Below are positions 29,739-37,180 of a DNA stretch of 37,180 nt, in pieces. Every line of letters begins with the position of its first letter. The stretch's first letter is position 1. Made by a program: the position numbers and the translations under genes. Source of the DNA: Streptomyces scabichelini (lineage in GTDB: Bacteria > Actinomycetota > Actinomycetes > Streptomycetales > Streptomycetaceae). The notes below the pieces were generated by a model. It ran no database searches, had not been told where the DNA came from, and worked only from the letters and a program-made list of their open reading frames with translations. The stretch spans positions 1-37,180 of the forward strand of contig NZ_JAAKZY010000096.1 of the NCBI RefSeq assembly GCF_011045015.1, in the 5' to 3' direction.

Positions 29739-31154
29739 TCAGTAAGCGCGCGCGACGACGGCGACGTTACCGGGTGCGTCCTCGGACTCGGGCACCGCCC
29801 CGTCCTCGGTGACCAGACAGCGTACGGTCACCGCGTGCTCGGCCAGCTTGGCCTCGCCCTCCGCGCCGAGGTCGGCCCAGGGGATGCGCGCCCAGCCGCC
29901 GGCGGCGGCCGCCTCGACGGCCTCCTCGATCGTCGACACCTCCGACGTACGCGACTCTCGGCGCTCGCGCGACTGCCGCAGAAGGAGCGCCTGGTCCTCT
30001 TCGAGGACAGTGGGCAGCAGGCCGGCGAGCGAGTCGATCGCCACCGGCTCCTTGCCTCCGGGGATGCGACGGGCCAGCATCGCGGTGCCGTTCTCCAGGT
30101 CACGGGGGCCGACCTCGATGCGTACGGGCACGCCCTTGAGCTCCCAGTCGACAACGCGGCGGCCGAACGGCGTGTCCGTGCGGTCGTCCACATGGACGCG
30201 TACACCGGCCGCCGCCAGCTGATCGCCGATCTCCCTGACCTTGGCCAGAACCGCTTCGTCACCCTTCACGGCGAGGACCACGGCCTGGACGGCGGCGAGG
30301 CGGGGCGGGACCCGGAGGCCGTCGTCGTCGCCGTGCATCATCACCAGGGCGCCGATCATGCGGGTCGTCGAGCCCCACGAGGTCTGCCAGACCAGTTCCT
30401 GCGTGCCTTCCTTGGACAGGAAGCGGGTGTTGAACGCCTTCGCGAAGTTCTGGCCGAGCTCGTGGCTCGTGCCCAGCTGGAGAGCCTTGCCGTCACCCAT
30501 CATCCCTTCGAGCGTGAGGGTGTTGATGGCGCCCGCGAAGCGCTCCTTGACCGTCTTGCGGCCGAGGACGACGTCCATCGCGAGGGTGTTCTCCATGAAG
30601 TCCGCGTAGACGTGGCGCTGGATGCGGGCCGCGAAGTCTCGCGCTTCCTCGTACGTGGCGTGCGCCGTGTGCCCCTCCTGCCACAGGAACTCGGTCGTCC
30701 GCAGGAAAAGACGCGGCCGCAGCTCCCAACGCACCACGTTCCCCCACTGGTTGATCAGCAGCGGCAGATCGCGGTAGCTCTGCACCCACTTCGAGAAGTA
30801 GTCGTTGATGATCATCTCTGAGGTGGGGCGGACGACGGCGGGCTCCTCGAGCTCCTTGCCGCCGCCGTGCGTGACCACGGCCAGCTCGGGCGCGAAGCCC
30901 TCGACGTGGTCGGCCTCCCTGGCCAGGTACGACTGCGGGATCAGGAGCGGGAAGTACGCGTTCTGGGTGCCCGTCTCCTTGATGCGGGCATCCATGTCCT
31001 GCTGCATCCGCTCCCACAGGCCGTACCCGTACGGGCGGATCACCATGGTGCCGCGCACCGGCCCGTTGTCGGCCAGCTCGGCCTTGGTGATCAGGTCCTG
31101 GTACCAGCGCGGGAAATCGTCCGCCCGGGGTGTGAGAACAGGTGCCTTTGCCAT
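29739..31154 (-). CDS. proS: Prolyl-tRNA synthetase, archaeal/eukaryotic type
   Basis: The product has 471 residues and attaches proline to tRNA-Pro. Class II motifs are present: PTSEMIINDYFSKW, motif 2 RWELRPRLFLRTTEFLWQEG (143-162) and motif 3 TTRMIGALVMMHGDDDG (263-279), followed by an anticodon-binding domain. There is no roughly 180-residue editing domain between motifs 2 and 3, unlike the usual bacterial enzyme. The chain ends in Tyr471, as in archaeal/eukaryotic-type enzymes, whose C-terminal Tyr reaches the active site. The zinc-binding cysteines of that type are mostly missing. It is divergent from a methyltransferase gene and flanked by ribosome and SRP genes. Confidence 0.95.
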   Translation of the reverse strand: MAKAPVLTPRADDFPRWYQDLITKAELADNGPVRGTMVIRPYGYGLWERMQQDMDARIKETGTQNAYFPLLIPQSYLAREADHVEGFAPELAVVTHGGGKELEEPAVVRPTSEMIINDYFSKWVQSYRDLPLLINQWGNVVRWELRPRLFLRTTEFLWQEGHTAHATYEEARDFAARIQRHVYADFMENTLAMDVVLGRKTVKERFAGAINTLTLEGMMGDGKALQLGTSHELGQNFAKAFNTRFLSKEGTQELVWQTSWGSTTRMIGALVMMHGDDDGLRVPPRLAAVQAVVLAVKGDEAVLAKVREIGDQLAAAGVRVHVDDRTDTPFGRRVVDWELKGVPVRIEVGPRDLENGTAMLARRIPGGKEPVAIDSLAGLLPTVLEEDQALLLRQSRERRESRTSEVSTIEEAVEAAAAGGWARIPWADLGAEGEAKLAEHAVTVRCLVTEDGAVPESEDAPGNVAVVARAY

Positions 31155-31388
31155 GGTGCGAAGGGTACGGCGGCCACTGTCCCGACCGTGACCGAATTAA
31201 TCCCGCGCGCGCCAACCAGACAGGGGCGCACTGAGGCGCATACAGGTGGCACACAAGCAGAGGCCCGAAACCCCTGGACGCCACGACGAGCGCGGAGTTT
31301 CCTGGCATACGGGGGTAGTGCGAGCGCACTGCACGGGGGCACAGGAAACGGGGCACAGCAGCAACTCTCGGTGGATTGGGGCGCTTTA
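31155..31388. promoter_or_regulatory. Divergent promoter region between proS and methyltransferase gene
   Basis: This 234-bp space holds a small stem AGTGC-GAGC-GCACT (31317-31330) and a direct repeat GGGGCACAG (twice within 31335-31357). CGAATTAATC near 31192 is a local AT-rich spot. Promoters for both genes must lie here, but I could not pick clear -35/-10 pairs. Confidence 0.4.
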
Positions 31389-32246
31389 ATGACACCTACG
31401 CTCGTGCGGCAGCACCTACCTCACACGGGACCGACGCCCCGTGTGGACCCGTGTGCACGCGCGCGTGACTGGGCCGAGATCCAGGAACGGATGCTCGTCC
31501 CGCTCTACGAGGCCATCTACGAACGACTCGAAGTAGGCCCCTCGACCCGGCTGCTCGGCCTCGGCTGCGGCTCCGGGCTCGCCCTTCTGATGGCGGCGTC
31601 ACGGGGCGCCGCGGTCACCGGTGTCGACTCGTGTACGCCCGAACGGCTGGCCCTCGCGCGGGAACGTTTGCTGCCCGAGGCGTGGGGCACGCGCGCGCGT
31701 GCCGGCGTACGACTGGTCGACGGTGACCCCAAGGACGCGGCCGACGCGGAGACGCCCGCGTACAACCTGGTGACCGCCTTCGAACCGATCGGCTGTATGG
31801 CCGGGGACTCCGAAGGGCTCGGTGAGCTCCTGTCCGCCGCGACACCGCTCGCCGCCCGCGGGACCCCGGTGGTGCTCCTCGGTTGGGGTCCGCCGGAACG
31901 TTGCACCACCTCGTCCGTGCTGCGGGTCGCCACCAAGCTGGCGGATCCCCTGCGCAGTACGGGGAGTTGGCGCCCCGCCCGGCGGGACGACCTGGAAGAG
32001 GTCGCCCAGCGGTCCGGCCTGAGGCCCGACGGATCCGGGCGAGTGGCCTGTCCCTTCGGGTACGCCGACATGGACAACGCGGTCCGCGGACTGCTGTCCA
32101 CGGGCCTCTTCGACGCGGCCGTCGCCGCGACGGACCAGGCCCAGGTCGACAAGGAGCTGACGGAAGCGCTCCATCCGCATCAGCGGCGTGACGGGACGGT
32201 GTGGATGCCGAATGTGTTCCGGTACCTGATCGCGCGTACGCCATAA
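31389..32246 (+). CDS. Class I SAM-dependent methyltransferase
   Basis: The product has 285 residues. Motif I is STRLLGLGCGSGLALLMAAS, followed by the acidic residue of AVTGVDSCTPERL, and later VRLVDGDPKD. These form the SAM-binding Rossmann fold. The C-terminal third is helical and has no recognised substrate motif. The target is unknown. It is the only plus-strand gene in this half of the window, divergent from proS and convergent with ffh. The ATG at 31389 is preferred. GTG 31371 would add six residues. Confidence 0.8.
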   Translation: MTPTLVRQHLPHTGPTPRVDPCARARDWAEIQERMLVPLYEAIYERLEVGPSTRLLGLGCGSGLALLMAASRGAAVTGVDSCTPERLALARERLLPEAWGTRARAGVRLVDGDPKDAADAETPAYNLVTAFEPIGCMAGDSEGLGELLSAATPLAARGTPVVLLGWGPPERCTTSSVLRVATKLADPLRSTGSWRPARRDDLEEVAQRSGLRPDGSGRVACPFGYADMDNAVRGLLSTGLFDAAVAATDQAQVDKELTEALHPHQRRDGTVWMPNVFRYLIARTP

Positions 32247-32262
32247 GGAGTGGGGGTCCCAT

Positions 32263-32310
32263 TACGTCGCTGGGGGCGCTCTCCCGAAGGAGGGCGCCCC
32301 CAGCGACGTA
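32263..32310. terminator. 22-bp bidirectional terminator hairpin
   Basis: ACGTCGCTGGGGGCGC (32264-32279) and GCGCCCCCAGCGACGT (32294-32309) are perfect arms. The stem continues inward to a CGAA tetraloop, for about 22 bp in total, including one G-U pair. It lies between the convergent methyltransferase and ffh genes. Confidence 0.85.
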
Positions 32311-32322
32311 CGAGAAAACCCG

Positions 32323-33876
32323 TCAGCCCATGAACTTCTTGAACTCGTCGGGGAGTTCGAAGTCCTGCGGCTGCTGGCCCCCCGGCAGGCCGAGGGCGCC
32401 GCCGGCCTGGCTCGCGGCCTCGCGGCGCGCCGCGGCCTCCTGCTCCTGCTGCTTGCGCTTCATGGGATTGCCGGAGCGCTGCTTGCCCTTGGCCTTCTTG
32501 GGCTGCTTCTTCGTCCGCCCTGCACCGCCGCCCGAGCCCGGCATCCCGGGCATACCCGGCATGCCGCCGCCCTGGGCCATGCGGGACATCATCTTGCGGG
32601 CCTCGAAGAACCGCTCGACGAGGCCCTTGACCGCACTGACATCGACACCGGAACCCTTGGCGATACGCGCACGCCGCGAGCCGTTGATGATCGTCGGCTC
32701 CTGGCGCTCGGCCGGAGTCATCGACTTGATGATCGCGGCCGTGCGGTCGACGTCGCGCTCGTCGAGGTTGTTGATCTGGTCCTTGATCTGCCCCATGCCC
32801 GGGAGCATGCCGAGCAGCTTGGAGATGGAGCCCATCTTCCTGACCTGCTCCATCTGGTCCAGGAAGTCGTCGAGCGTGAAGTCCTTGCCCTTGCTGGAGG
32901 CCAGCTTGGAGGCCATCTTCTCGGCCTCTTGCTGCGAGAAGGTCTGCTCGGCCTTCTCGATCAGCGTGAGCATGTCGCCCATGCCGAGGATGCGGGACGC
33001 CATGCGGTCCGGGTGGAACGCGTCGAAGTCGTCCAGCTTCTCGCCGTTCGAGGCGAACATGATCTGGCGGCCGGTGACGTGCGCGATCGACAGCGCGGCA
33101 CCACCGCGGGCGTCACCGTCGAGCTTCGACAGGACCACGCCGTCGAAGCCGACACCGTCACGGAAGGCCTCGGCGGTGTTGACCGCGTCCTGACCGATCA
33201 TCGCGTCGACGACGAAGAGGACCTCGTCCGGCGAGACCGCGTCACGGATGTCGGCGGCCTGCTGCATCATCTCGGTGTCGATACCGAGGCGGCCCGCGGT
33301 GTCGACGATGACGACGTCGTGCTGCTTCTGCTTCGCGTACTCGATGGAGTCCTTGGCGACCTGGACCGGGTCGCCCACGCCGTTGCCCGGCTGGGGCGCG
33401 TAGATGCCGACGCCCGCGCGCTCGGCGACGACGCTCAGCTGGTTCACGGCGTTCGGGCGCTGGAGGTCGCAGGCGACGAGCACCGGGACGTGGCCCTGGC
33501 TCTGGAGCCACTTGCCGAGCTTTCCGGCGAGGGTCGTCTTACCGGAACCCTGCAGACCCGCGAGCATGATCACGGTCGGCGGCTGCTTGGCGAAGCGCAG
33601 GCGCCGGGTCTCGCCGCCGAGGATGCCGATGAGCTCCTCGTTGACGATCTTGATGACCTGCTGGGCCGGGTTCAGCGCCTGGGAGACCTCGGCACCGAGA
33701 GCCCTCTCCTTGACCTGCTTGATGAAGGCGCGCACCACCGGCAGCGCGACGTCCGCCTCCAGCAGTGCGATACGGATTTCACGCGCCGTGGCGTCGATGT
33801 CCGCCTCGGACAGGCGCCCCTTGCCGCGGAGGTTCTTGAATGTCGCTGCGAGGCGATCGGAAAGAGTGTCGAACAC
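32323..33876 (-). CDS. ffh: Signal recognition particle protein Ffh (SRP54)
   Basis: The product has 517 residues. The N domain (ALLEADVALPVVRAFIKQVK) precedes the G domain with P-loop GLQGSGKTT (107-115), VIVDTAGR and SKLDGDARGG. The Met-rich M domain (GMLPGMGQIKDQI, RARIAKGSG) binds 4.5S RNA and signal sequences. The C-terminus carries a GMPGMPGMPG repeat and a Lys/Gln-rich tail longer than in E. coli. The GTP-bound complex delivers ribosomes to FtsY at the membrane. The start is GTG 33876. It is transcribed separately from glnD, behind 28-bp tandem repeats. Confidence 0.97.
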   Translation of the reverse strand: MFDTLSDRLAATFKNLRGKGRLSEADIDATAREIRIALLEADVALPVVRAFIKQVKERALGAEVSQALNPAQQVIKIVNEELIGILGGETRRLRFAKQPPTVIMLAGLQGSGKTTLAGKLGKWLQSQGHVPVLVACDLQRPNAVNQLSVVAERAGVGIYAPQPGNGVGDPVQVAKDSIEYAKQKQHDVVIVDTAGRLGIDTEMMQQAADIRDAVSPDEVLFVVDAMIGQDAVNTAEAFRDGVGFDGVVLSKLDGDARGGAALSIAHVTGRQIMFASNGEKLDDFDAFHPDRMASRILGMGDMLTLIEKAEQTFSQQEAEKMASKLASSKGKDFTLDDFLDQMEQVRKMGSISKLLGMLPGMGQIKDQINNLDERDVDRTAAIIKSMTPAERQEPTIINGSRRARIAKGSGVDVSAVKGLVERFFEARKMMSRMAQGGGMPGMPGMPGSGGGAGRTKKQPKKAKGKQRSGNPMKRKQQEQEAAARREAASQAGGALGLPGGQQPQDFELPDEFKKFMG

Positions 33877-33963
33877 GGCGGTCGCGAATCCTCAAGTAGG
33901 GAGCGGGCGGACAGGGTCGCCCTCCAGGGTATCCGCACGCGCCAAGTGGGGTCTGCACCCCGT

Positions 33964-34046
33964 TCGTACGAAGCCGGGGGCGCCCCTCACGTCGTACGGA
34001 GCCGGGAGGCCCTCTCACGTTGTACGGAGCCGGAGGCGCCCCATGG
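33964..34046. repeat. Three 28-bp tandem repeats between glnD and ffh
   Basis: Units at 33964-33991, 33992-34019 and 34020-34046 all start T(C/T)GTACG(A/G)AGCCGG; the first two end CTCACG. They fill the 3' side of glnD up to its stop codon, 88 bp before the ffh start. They contain no obvious terminator stem. Confidence 0.75.
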
Positions 34047-36521
34047 CTACTCCCGCAGCGTCTCCTCCAGCGCCCGCGCCACCGAAGCCGCCTCCTCGCC
34101 CGGCAAGGGCGCCCCCTCGGGCCCCGTCACGTAGAAGGCGTCCACCGCGTTCGCCCCCAAAGTGCTGACATGCGCGCTGCGCACTCGTACGTTCGACTCC
34201 TCCAGAGCCCGCCCGATGCGGTGCAGGAGGCCGGGGGCGTCATGGGCGCGTACCTCGATGACCGTGGCGAGCCGGGAACCGGCGGAGGCGACGGTCACCC
34301 GGGGCGCCGGCGCGACGACGCCCCGCCGCCGGGGGTACGCGGCGTCGCGCTCGGCGAGCCGCCCGGCGATGTCGAGGGAGCCGTCGAGGGCGCGCACGAG
34401 GTCCGCGCGGAGCCGGGCGGCCTGCGGGAGCGAGCCGTACTCGGCGGCCACGCGCCAGTCGAGGAGCAGCACAGAGCCCTCCGAACCCGATGAGCCCTCG
34501 GAGTCCTGGACGGAGTCCGGCAGATCCAGCGCCCGCAGCTCCGCCGTGCGCACGGTGAGGCGGTGCATCGCGAGCACGCCGGCCACGGCGGGCAGCACCC
34601 CGGACTGGTCCGGCACCGCGATGAGCAGTTCCACGCCGAGGGGTTCCGGCTCGCCCGAGGGGTCCTCGGACGGCGGCTCGGTCTGGGCGCGCAGGGAGAG
34701 CACGGGGCTGCCCGTGCGGAAGGCCTCGATCGCGAGCCGCTCCTGCTCCGCGGTGGGCGCGGCGGTCTCCGGCTCCTCCGGGGCGTCCCCGGAGAGTACG
34801 GCCGAGACCCGCTTGACGAGGTCGGCCACCAGGGACGCGCGCCACGAGGACCAGGCGGCGGGCCCGGTGGCCAGCGCGTCCGCCTCCGTGAGCGCGTGCA
34901 GCAGCTCCAGCGTGCCCTGTGAGCCGACGGCCTCGGCGACCGAGCGCACGGTCGCCGGGTCCTCCAGGTCACGTCGGGTCGCCGTCTCGACGAGCAGCAG
35001 GTGATGGCGTACGAGGGAGGCGAGCGTCGCGACGTCCGTGCGGTCGAAACCGATGCGGGCGGCCACGTCGCGGGCGATGATCTCGCCGGCGACGGAATGG
35101 TCGCCGGGCCAGCCCTTGCCGATGTCGTGCAGCAGCGCGGCGACCAGGAGGAGGTCGGGGCGGCCGACGCGGCGGGTCAGCTCGGAGGCCTGCACCGCCG
35201 TCTCGATCAGGTGCCGGTCGACGGTCCAGACGTGCACGGCGTTGCGCTGCGGGCGGCAGCGTACGCGCTCCCAGTCGGGCAGCAGTCGGGTGATCAGCCC
35301 CTCCGCCTCCAGGGCCTCCCAGACCTCGATGGTCGGGTGGCCCGAGCCGAGCAGGGTGACGAGCTGTTCGCGGGCCTCGGCGGGCCAGGGCGTGGGGAGC
35401 GGGCGGGCGGCGGCGGCCATCCGGCGGACCGCGTGCAGCGAGAGCGGCAGTCCGGACTGGGCTGCCGCGGCGGCGGCGCGCAGCGGCAGTACGGGGTCGC
35501 GTTCGGGGCGGGCGGCGCGGGCGAGCACCACCTCGCCGTCCTGCTCAACGACGCCCTCCGCCAGCGGGGAACGCTCGGGGACCGGCTTCCCGCCGCCGAG
35601 CATGGCGCGCAGACGCGGGCGTACGGCGCGCGACTTGAGCACGCGCCCTACTTCACGCCAGGTGACGTCACTGGCGTACGAGATGACGCGGGCGGCCTCG
35701 TACACCTGGCGCAGCAGGGTGTCGGCGTCCAACAGGCCCAGTTCCGCGGCGACCTGGTCCTGCTCCTGGAGCGAGAGCCGGTCGGTTGCGCGCCCTGTGG
35801 CCAGGTGCAGGGCGTCACGGACGTCCAGGATCCTCTTGCGCGCGTCGGCGAGGCCCTCGCGCGGGGCGTCCGCGAGCCAGGAGGCCGCGACGGCGCGCAG
35901 CGCGGTGGCGTCGCGCAGTCCGCCGCGCGCTTCCTTGAGGTCCGGTTCGAGGAGGTACTGCAGTTCGCCCTGGCGCTCGGCCCGTTCAGCGCACAGTTCC
36001 TGGAGTTCGGGCAGGCGTTTGGGCGCCTGGTTGCGCCAGTCGGCGAGGACGGCCGTACGCAGTCCGGCGGTGAGGCCGAGGTCGCCCGCGAGGTGGCGGG
36101 CGTCGAGCAGGCCGAGTTGGACCTTGAGGTCCTCACCCGCGGTCTTGCGCGCCTCGGCCGGCGTACGGACGGAGTGGTCGAGGGCGAGGCCGAGGTCCCA
36201 CACGGGGTACCAGATGCGGTCGGCGAGGGCGGCGACCGCGTCCGGGTCGGCACTGCCGTCGTGCAGGAGCAGCAGGTCGAGGTCGCTGCGGGGCGAGAGT
36301 TCGCCGCGCCCGTAGCCGCCGACGGCGATGAGCGAGACGCCGCGCAGTCCGGCGGCTCCGGCGTCGAAGAGGCCCGACAGCCAGTCGTCGGTCAGTTCGG
36401 CAAGGGCCGCACGGCGCGGCGGCCCGGACCGCGCCCCCTCCTGGAGGAGGCGCAGCCGGGCCGCCGCATAGCCGCTGGGTCCCGAGTCCTCTGCTTCCGT
36501 ACGTACATCCGTACTCGTCAC
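34047..36521 (-). CDS. glnD: PII nucleotidyltransferase/removing enzyme GlnD
   Basis: The product has 824 residues. The nucleotidyltransferase domain has GGYGRGELSPRSDLDLLLLH (68-87; Asp80 and Asp82). The HD removal domain has LLHDIGKGWPGDHS (HD at 465-466). Two C-terminal ACT domains (about 640-700 and 755-820) sense glutamine in the family. In S. coelicolor this enzyme adenylylates GlnK rather than uridylylating it, and does not control glutamine synthetase through PII as in enterics. GTG 36521 has AGGAG 7 nt upstream, 22 nt after the glnK stop, so it is part of amtB-glnK-glnD. Confidence 0.96.
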   Translation of the reverse strand: MTSTDVRTEAEDSGPSGYAAARLRLLQEGARSGPPRRAALAELTDDWLSGLFDAGAAGLRGVSLIAVGGYGRGELSPRSDLDLLLLHDGSADPDAVAALADRIWYPVWDLGLALDHSVRTPAEARKTAGEDLKVQLGLLDARHLAGDLGLTAGLRTAVLADWRNQAPKRLPELQELCAERAERQGELQYLLEPDLKEARGGLRDATALRAVAASWLADAPREGLADARKRILDVRDALHLATGRATDRLSLQEQDQVAAELGLLDADTLLRQVYEAARVISYASDVTWREVGRVLKSRAVRPRLRAMLGGGKPVPERSPLAEGVVEQDGEVVLARAARPERDPVLPLRAAAAAAQSGLPLSLHAVRRMAAAARPLPTPWPAEAREQLVTLLGSGHPTIEVWEALEAEGLITRLLPDWERVRCRPQRNAVHVWTVDRHLIETAVQASELTRRVGRPDLLLVAALLHDIGKGWPGDHSVAGEIIARDVAARIGFDRTDVATLASLVRHHLLLVETATRRDLEDPATVRSVAEAVGSQGTLELLHALTEADALATGPAAWSSWRASLVADLVKRVSAVLSGDAPEEPETAAPTAEQERLAIEAFRTGSPVLSLRAQTEPPSEDPSGEPEPLGVELLIAVPDQSGVLPAVAGVLAMHRLTVRTAELRALDLPDSVQDSEGSSGSEGSVLLLDWRVAAEYGSLPQAARLRADLVRALDGSLDIAGRLAERDAAYPRRRGVVAPAPRVTVASAGSRLATVIEVRAHDAPGLLHRIGRALEESNVRVRSAHVSTLGANAVDAFYVTGPEGAPLPGEEAASVARALEETLRE

Positions 36522-36543
36522 CCAGCGACTCCTGTTCTTCTCT

Positions 36544-36882
36544 TTACAGCGCGTCGGGTCCGCGCTCGCCGGTCCGGACCCGGACGGCCGTCTCGACCGG
36601 GATGGACCAGACCTTGCCGTCTCCGATCTTGCCGGTACGGGCCGCCTTGACGATGACGTCGACCAGCTGTTCGGCGTCGTCGTCCTCGGCCAGCACCTCG
36701 ATGCGGATCTTGGGGACCAGGTCGACCGTGTACTCGGCGCCACGGTAGACCTCGGTGTGTCCCCGCTGCCGACCGTAGCCGCTGGCCTCGGTGACCGTCA
36801 GGCCGTGCACCCCGAAGGCCTGCAGGGCTTCCTTGATCTCGTCGAGCCTGTGGGGCTTCACGACTGCGGTGATGAGCTTCAT
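36544..36882 (-). CDS. glnK: Nitrogen regulatory PII protein GlnK
   Basis: The product has 112 residues, the standard PII length. The T-loop carries the modified Tyr51 in TEVYRGAEYTVDLVPK, and the B- and C-loops bind ATP and 2-oxoglutarate (VIVKAARTGKIGDGKVWSIP, VRVRTGERG). In Streptomyces Tyr51 is adenylylated by GlnD. GlnK also blocks the AmtB channel when nitrogen is in excess. Its ATG overlaps the amtB stop as ATGA, indicating strong coupling. Control by GlnR is expected, but the promoter is outside the window. Confidence 0.97.
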   Translation of the reverse strand: MKLITAVVKPHRLDEIKEALQAFGVHGLTVTEASGYGRQRGHTEVYRGAEYTVDLVPKIRIEVLAEDDDAEQLVDVIVKAARTGKIGDGKVWSIPVETAVRVRTGERGPDAL

Positions 36883-37180
36883 GCGTCCACCTTCTTGGCC
36901 TGGGCCTCCTGAGTCGGGGCAGCAGGTGCGGAGCTGAACGACGAGCCACCGCCGCCACCGCTGAAGTCGTATGCGGTTTCGGCGTGCTCCGCCTGGTCGA
37001 TGCCCGCGACCTCATCGTCCTCGCTGACCCGCATCCCGATCGTCTTGTCGATCAGGAAGGCGAGGACCGCGGAGGCGACGAGGGAGTAGGCGAGGACTGC
37101 GAAGACGCCGGCGCACTGCTTCCAGAACTGGTCCAGGCCGCCGCCGTAGAAGAGGCCCTGGACGTCGGACTGGCCGCCGC
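36879..37180 (-). CDS. amtB: Ammonium transporter AmtB, C-terminal fragment
   Basis: Only the last 100 codons or so are in the window. The 5' part lies beyond the right edge. On the minus strand the frame reads GGLDQFWKQCAGVFAVLAYS, then a last membrane helix (SLVASAVLAFLIDKTIGMRV), then EDDEVAGIDQAEHAETAYDF and a Gly/Ser/Ala-rich tail ending AKKVDA. The GMRVSEDDEVAGIDQAEHAE segment is the typical cytoplasmic end of AmtB, which contacts GlnK. It is directly upstream of, and overlaps, glnK by 4 nt. Confidence 0.92.
   Translation of the reverse strand, partial: GGQSDVQGLFYGGGLDQFWKQCAGVFAVLAYSLVASAVLAFLIDKTIGMRVSEDDEVAGIDQAEHAETAYDFSGGGGGSSFSSAPAAPTQEAQAKKVDA

Noticed and set aside
31200..31388. 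5' extension of the methyltransferase frame back through proS
   Set aside because: The upstream part is antisense to proS and not similar to methyltransferases. Translation most likely starts at 31389.
36522..36743. Upstream extension of the glnD frame into glnK
   Set aside because: GTG 36521 has a good ribosome-binding site and gives the known GlnD N-terminus. The extension would overlap most of glnK.
95..37180. Insertion sequences, prophage, CRISPR, tRNA or rRNA genes, secondary-metabolite cluster
   Set aside because: I found no transposase, integrase, phage, spacer-repeat array, tRNA-like or rRNA-like sequence, and no assembly-line or tailoring gene set. The content is conserved Streptomyces core.

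Overview
The window is the left end of a contig from a Streptomyces-type actinomycete. GC content is very high, coding bases are strongly biased, GTG starts are common, and the gene order is diagnostic: rpsB-tsf, pyrH, frr-cdsA, whiG, dprA-comM-yraN, four tandem type I signal peptidases (sipW-X-Y-Z), rplS, trmD, rimM, khpA, rpsP, ffh and amtB-glnK-glnD. Nearly everything from 3.4 kb onward is on the minus strand, apart from an M23 peptidase gene and a methyltransferase gene.

Layout. Bases 1-94 are not genomic: low-complexity sequence runs into a near-exact Nextera transposase adapter. Then, on the plus strand, come a truncated membrane protein gene, a VOC-fold gene, a LOG-type Rossmann gene and an LAETG sortase-substrate gene. 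A mycothiol-dependent-isomerase-like gene (minus) converges on these. Next is a thiamine ABC transporter operon (minus; binding protein, fused permease, ATPase) behind a TPP riboswitch, followed by rlmN and an SRPBCC gene. The 10.3-15.1 kb block is the translation/nucleotide block rpsB-tsf-pyrH-frr-cdsA, with strong hairpins between several members. An M23 peptidase, a TetR regulator and whiG follow, then dprA-comM-yraN, DUF2469, a Nudix gene and sipZ-Y-X-W. The rplS / trmD-rimM-khpA-rpsP cluster, a SprT-like metalloprotein gene, an archaeal/eukaryotic-type prolyl-tRNA synthetase, a SAM methyltransferase, ffh, glnD, glnK and the 3' end of amtB complete the window.

Functionally this is core biology: ribosome assembly and decoding (S2, S16, L19, EF-Ts, RRF, TrmD, RimM, RlmN, ProRS), protein export (Ffh and four leader peptidases), nitrogen sensing (AmtB-GlnK-GlnD), sporulation control (WhiG) and thiamine uptake. 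I see no phage, transposon, CRISPR array, rRNA or tRNA, and no convincing new multi-gene system.

The more interesting signals are small. They are a 21-bp minisatellite that multiplies in-frame GTG starts at the 5' end of dprA; a Streptomyces-type palindromic repeat present three times, plus a second repeat inserted in frame into the thiamine-binding protein gene; 18-bp repeats upstream of whiG; 28-bp repeats between glnD and ffh; a roughly 0.1 kb overlap of sipX and sipY; and a ProRS of archaeal/eukaryotic architecture in a ribosomal neighbourhood.
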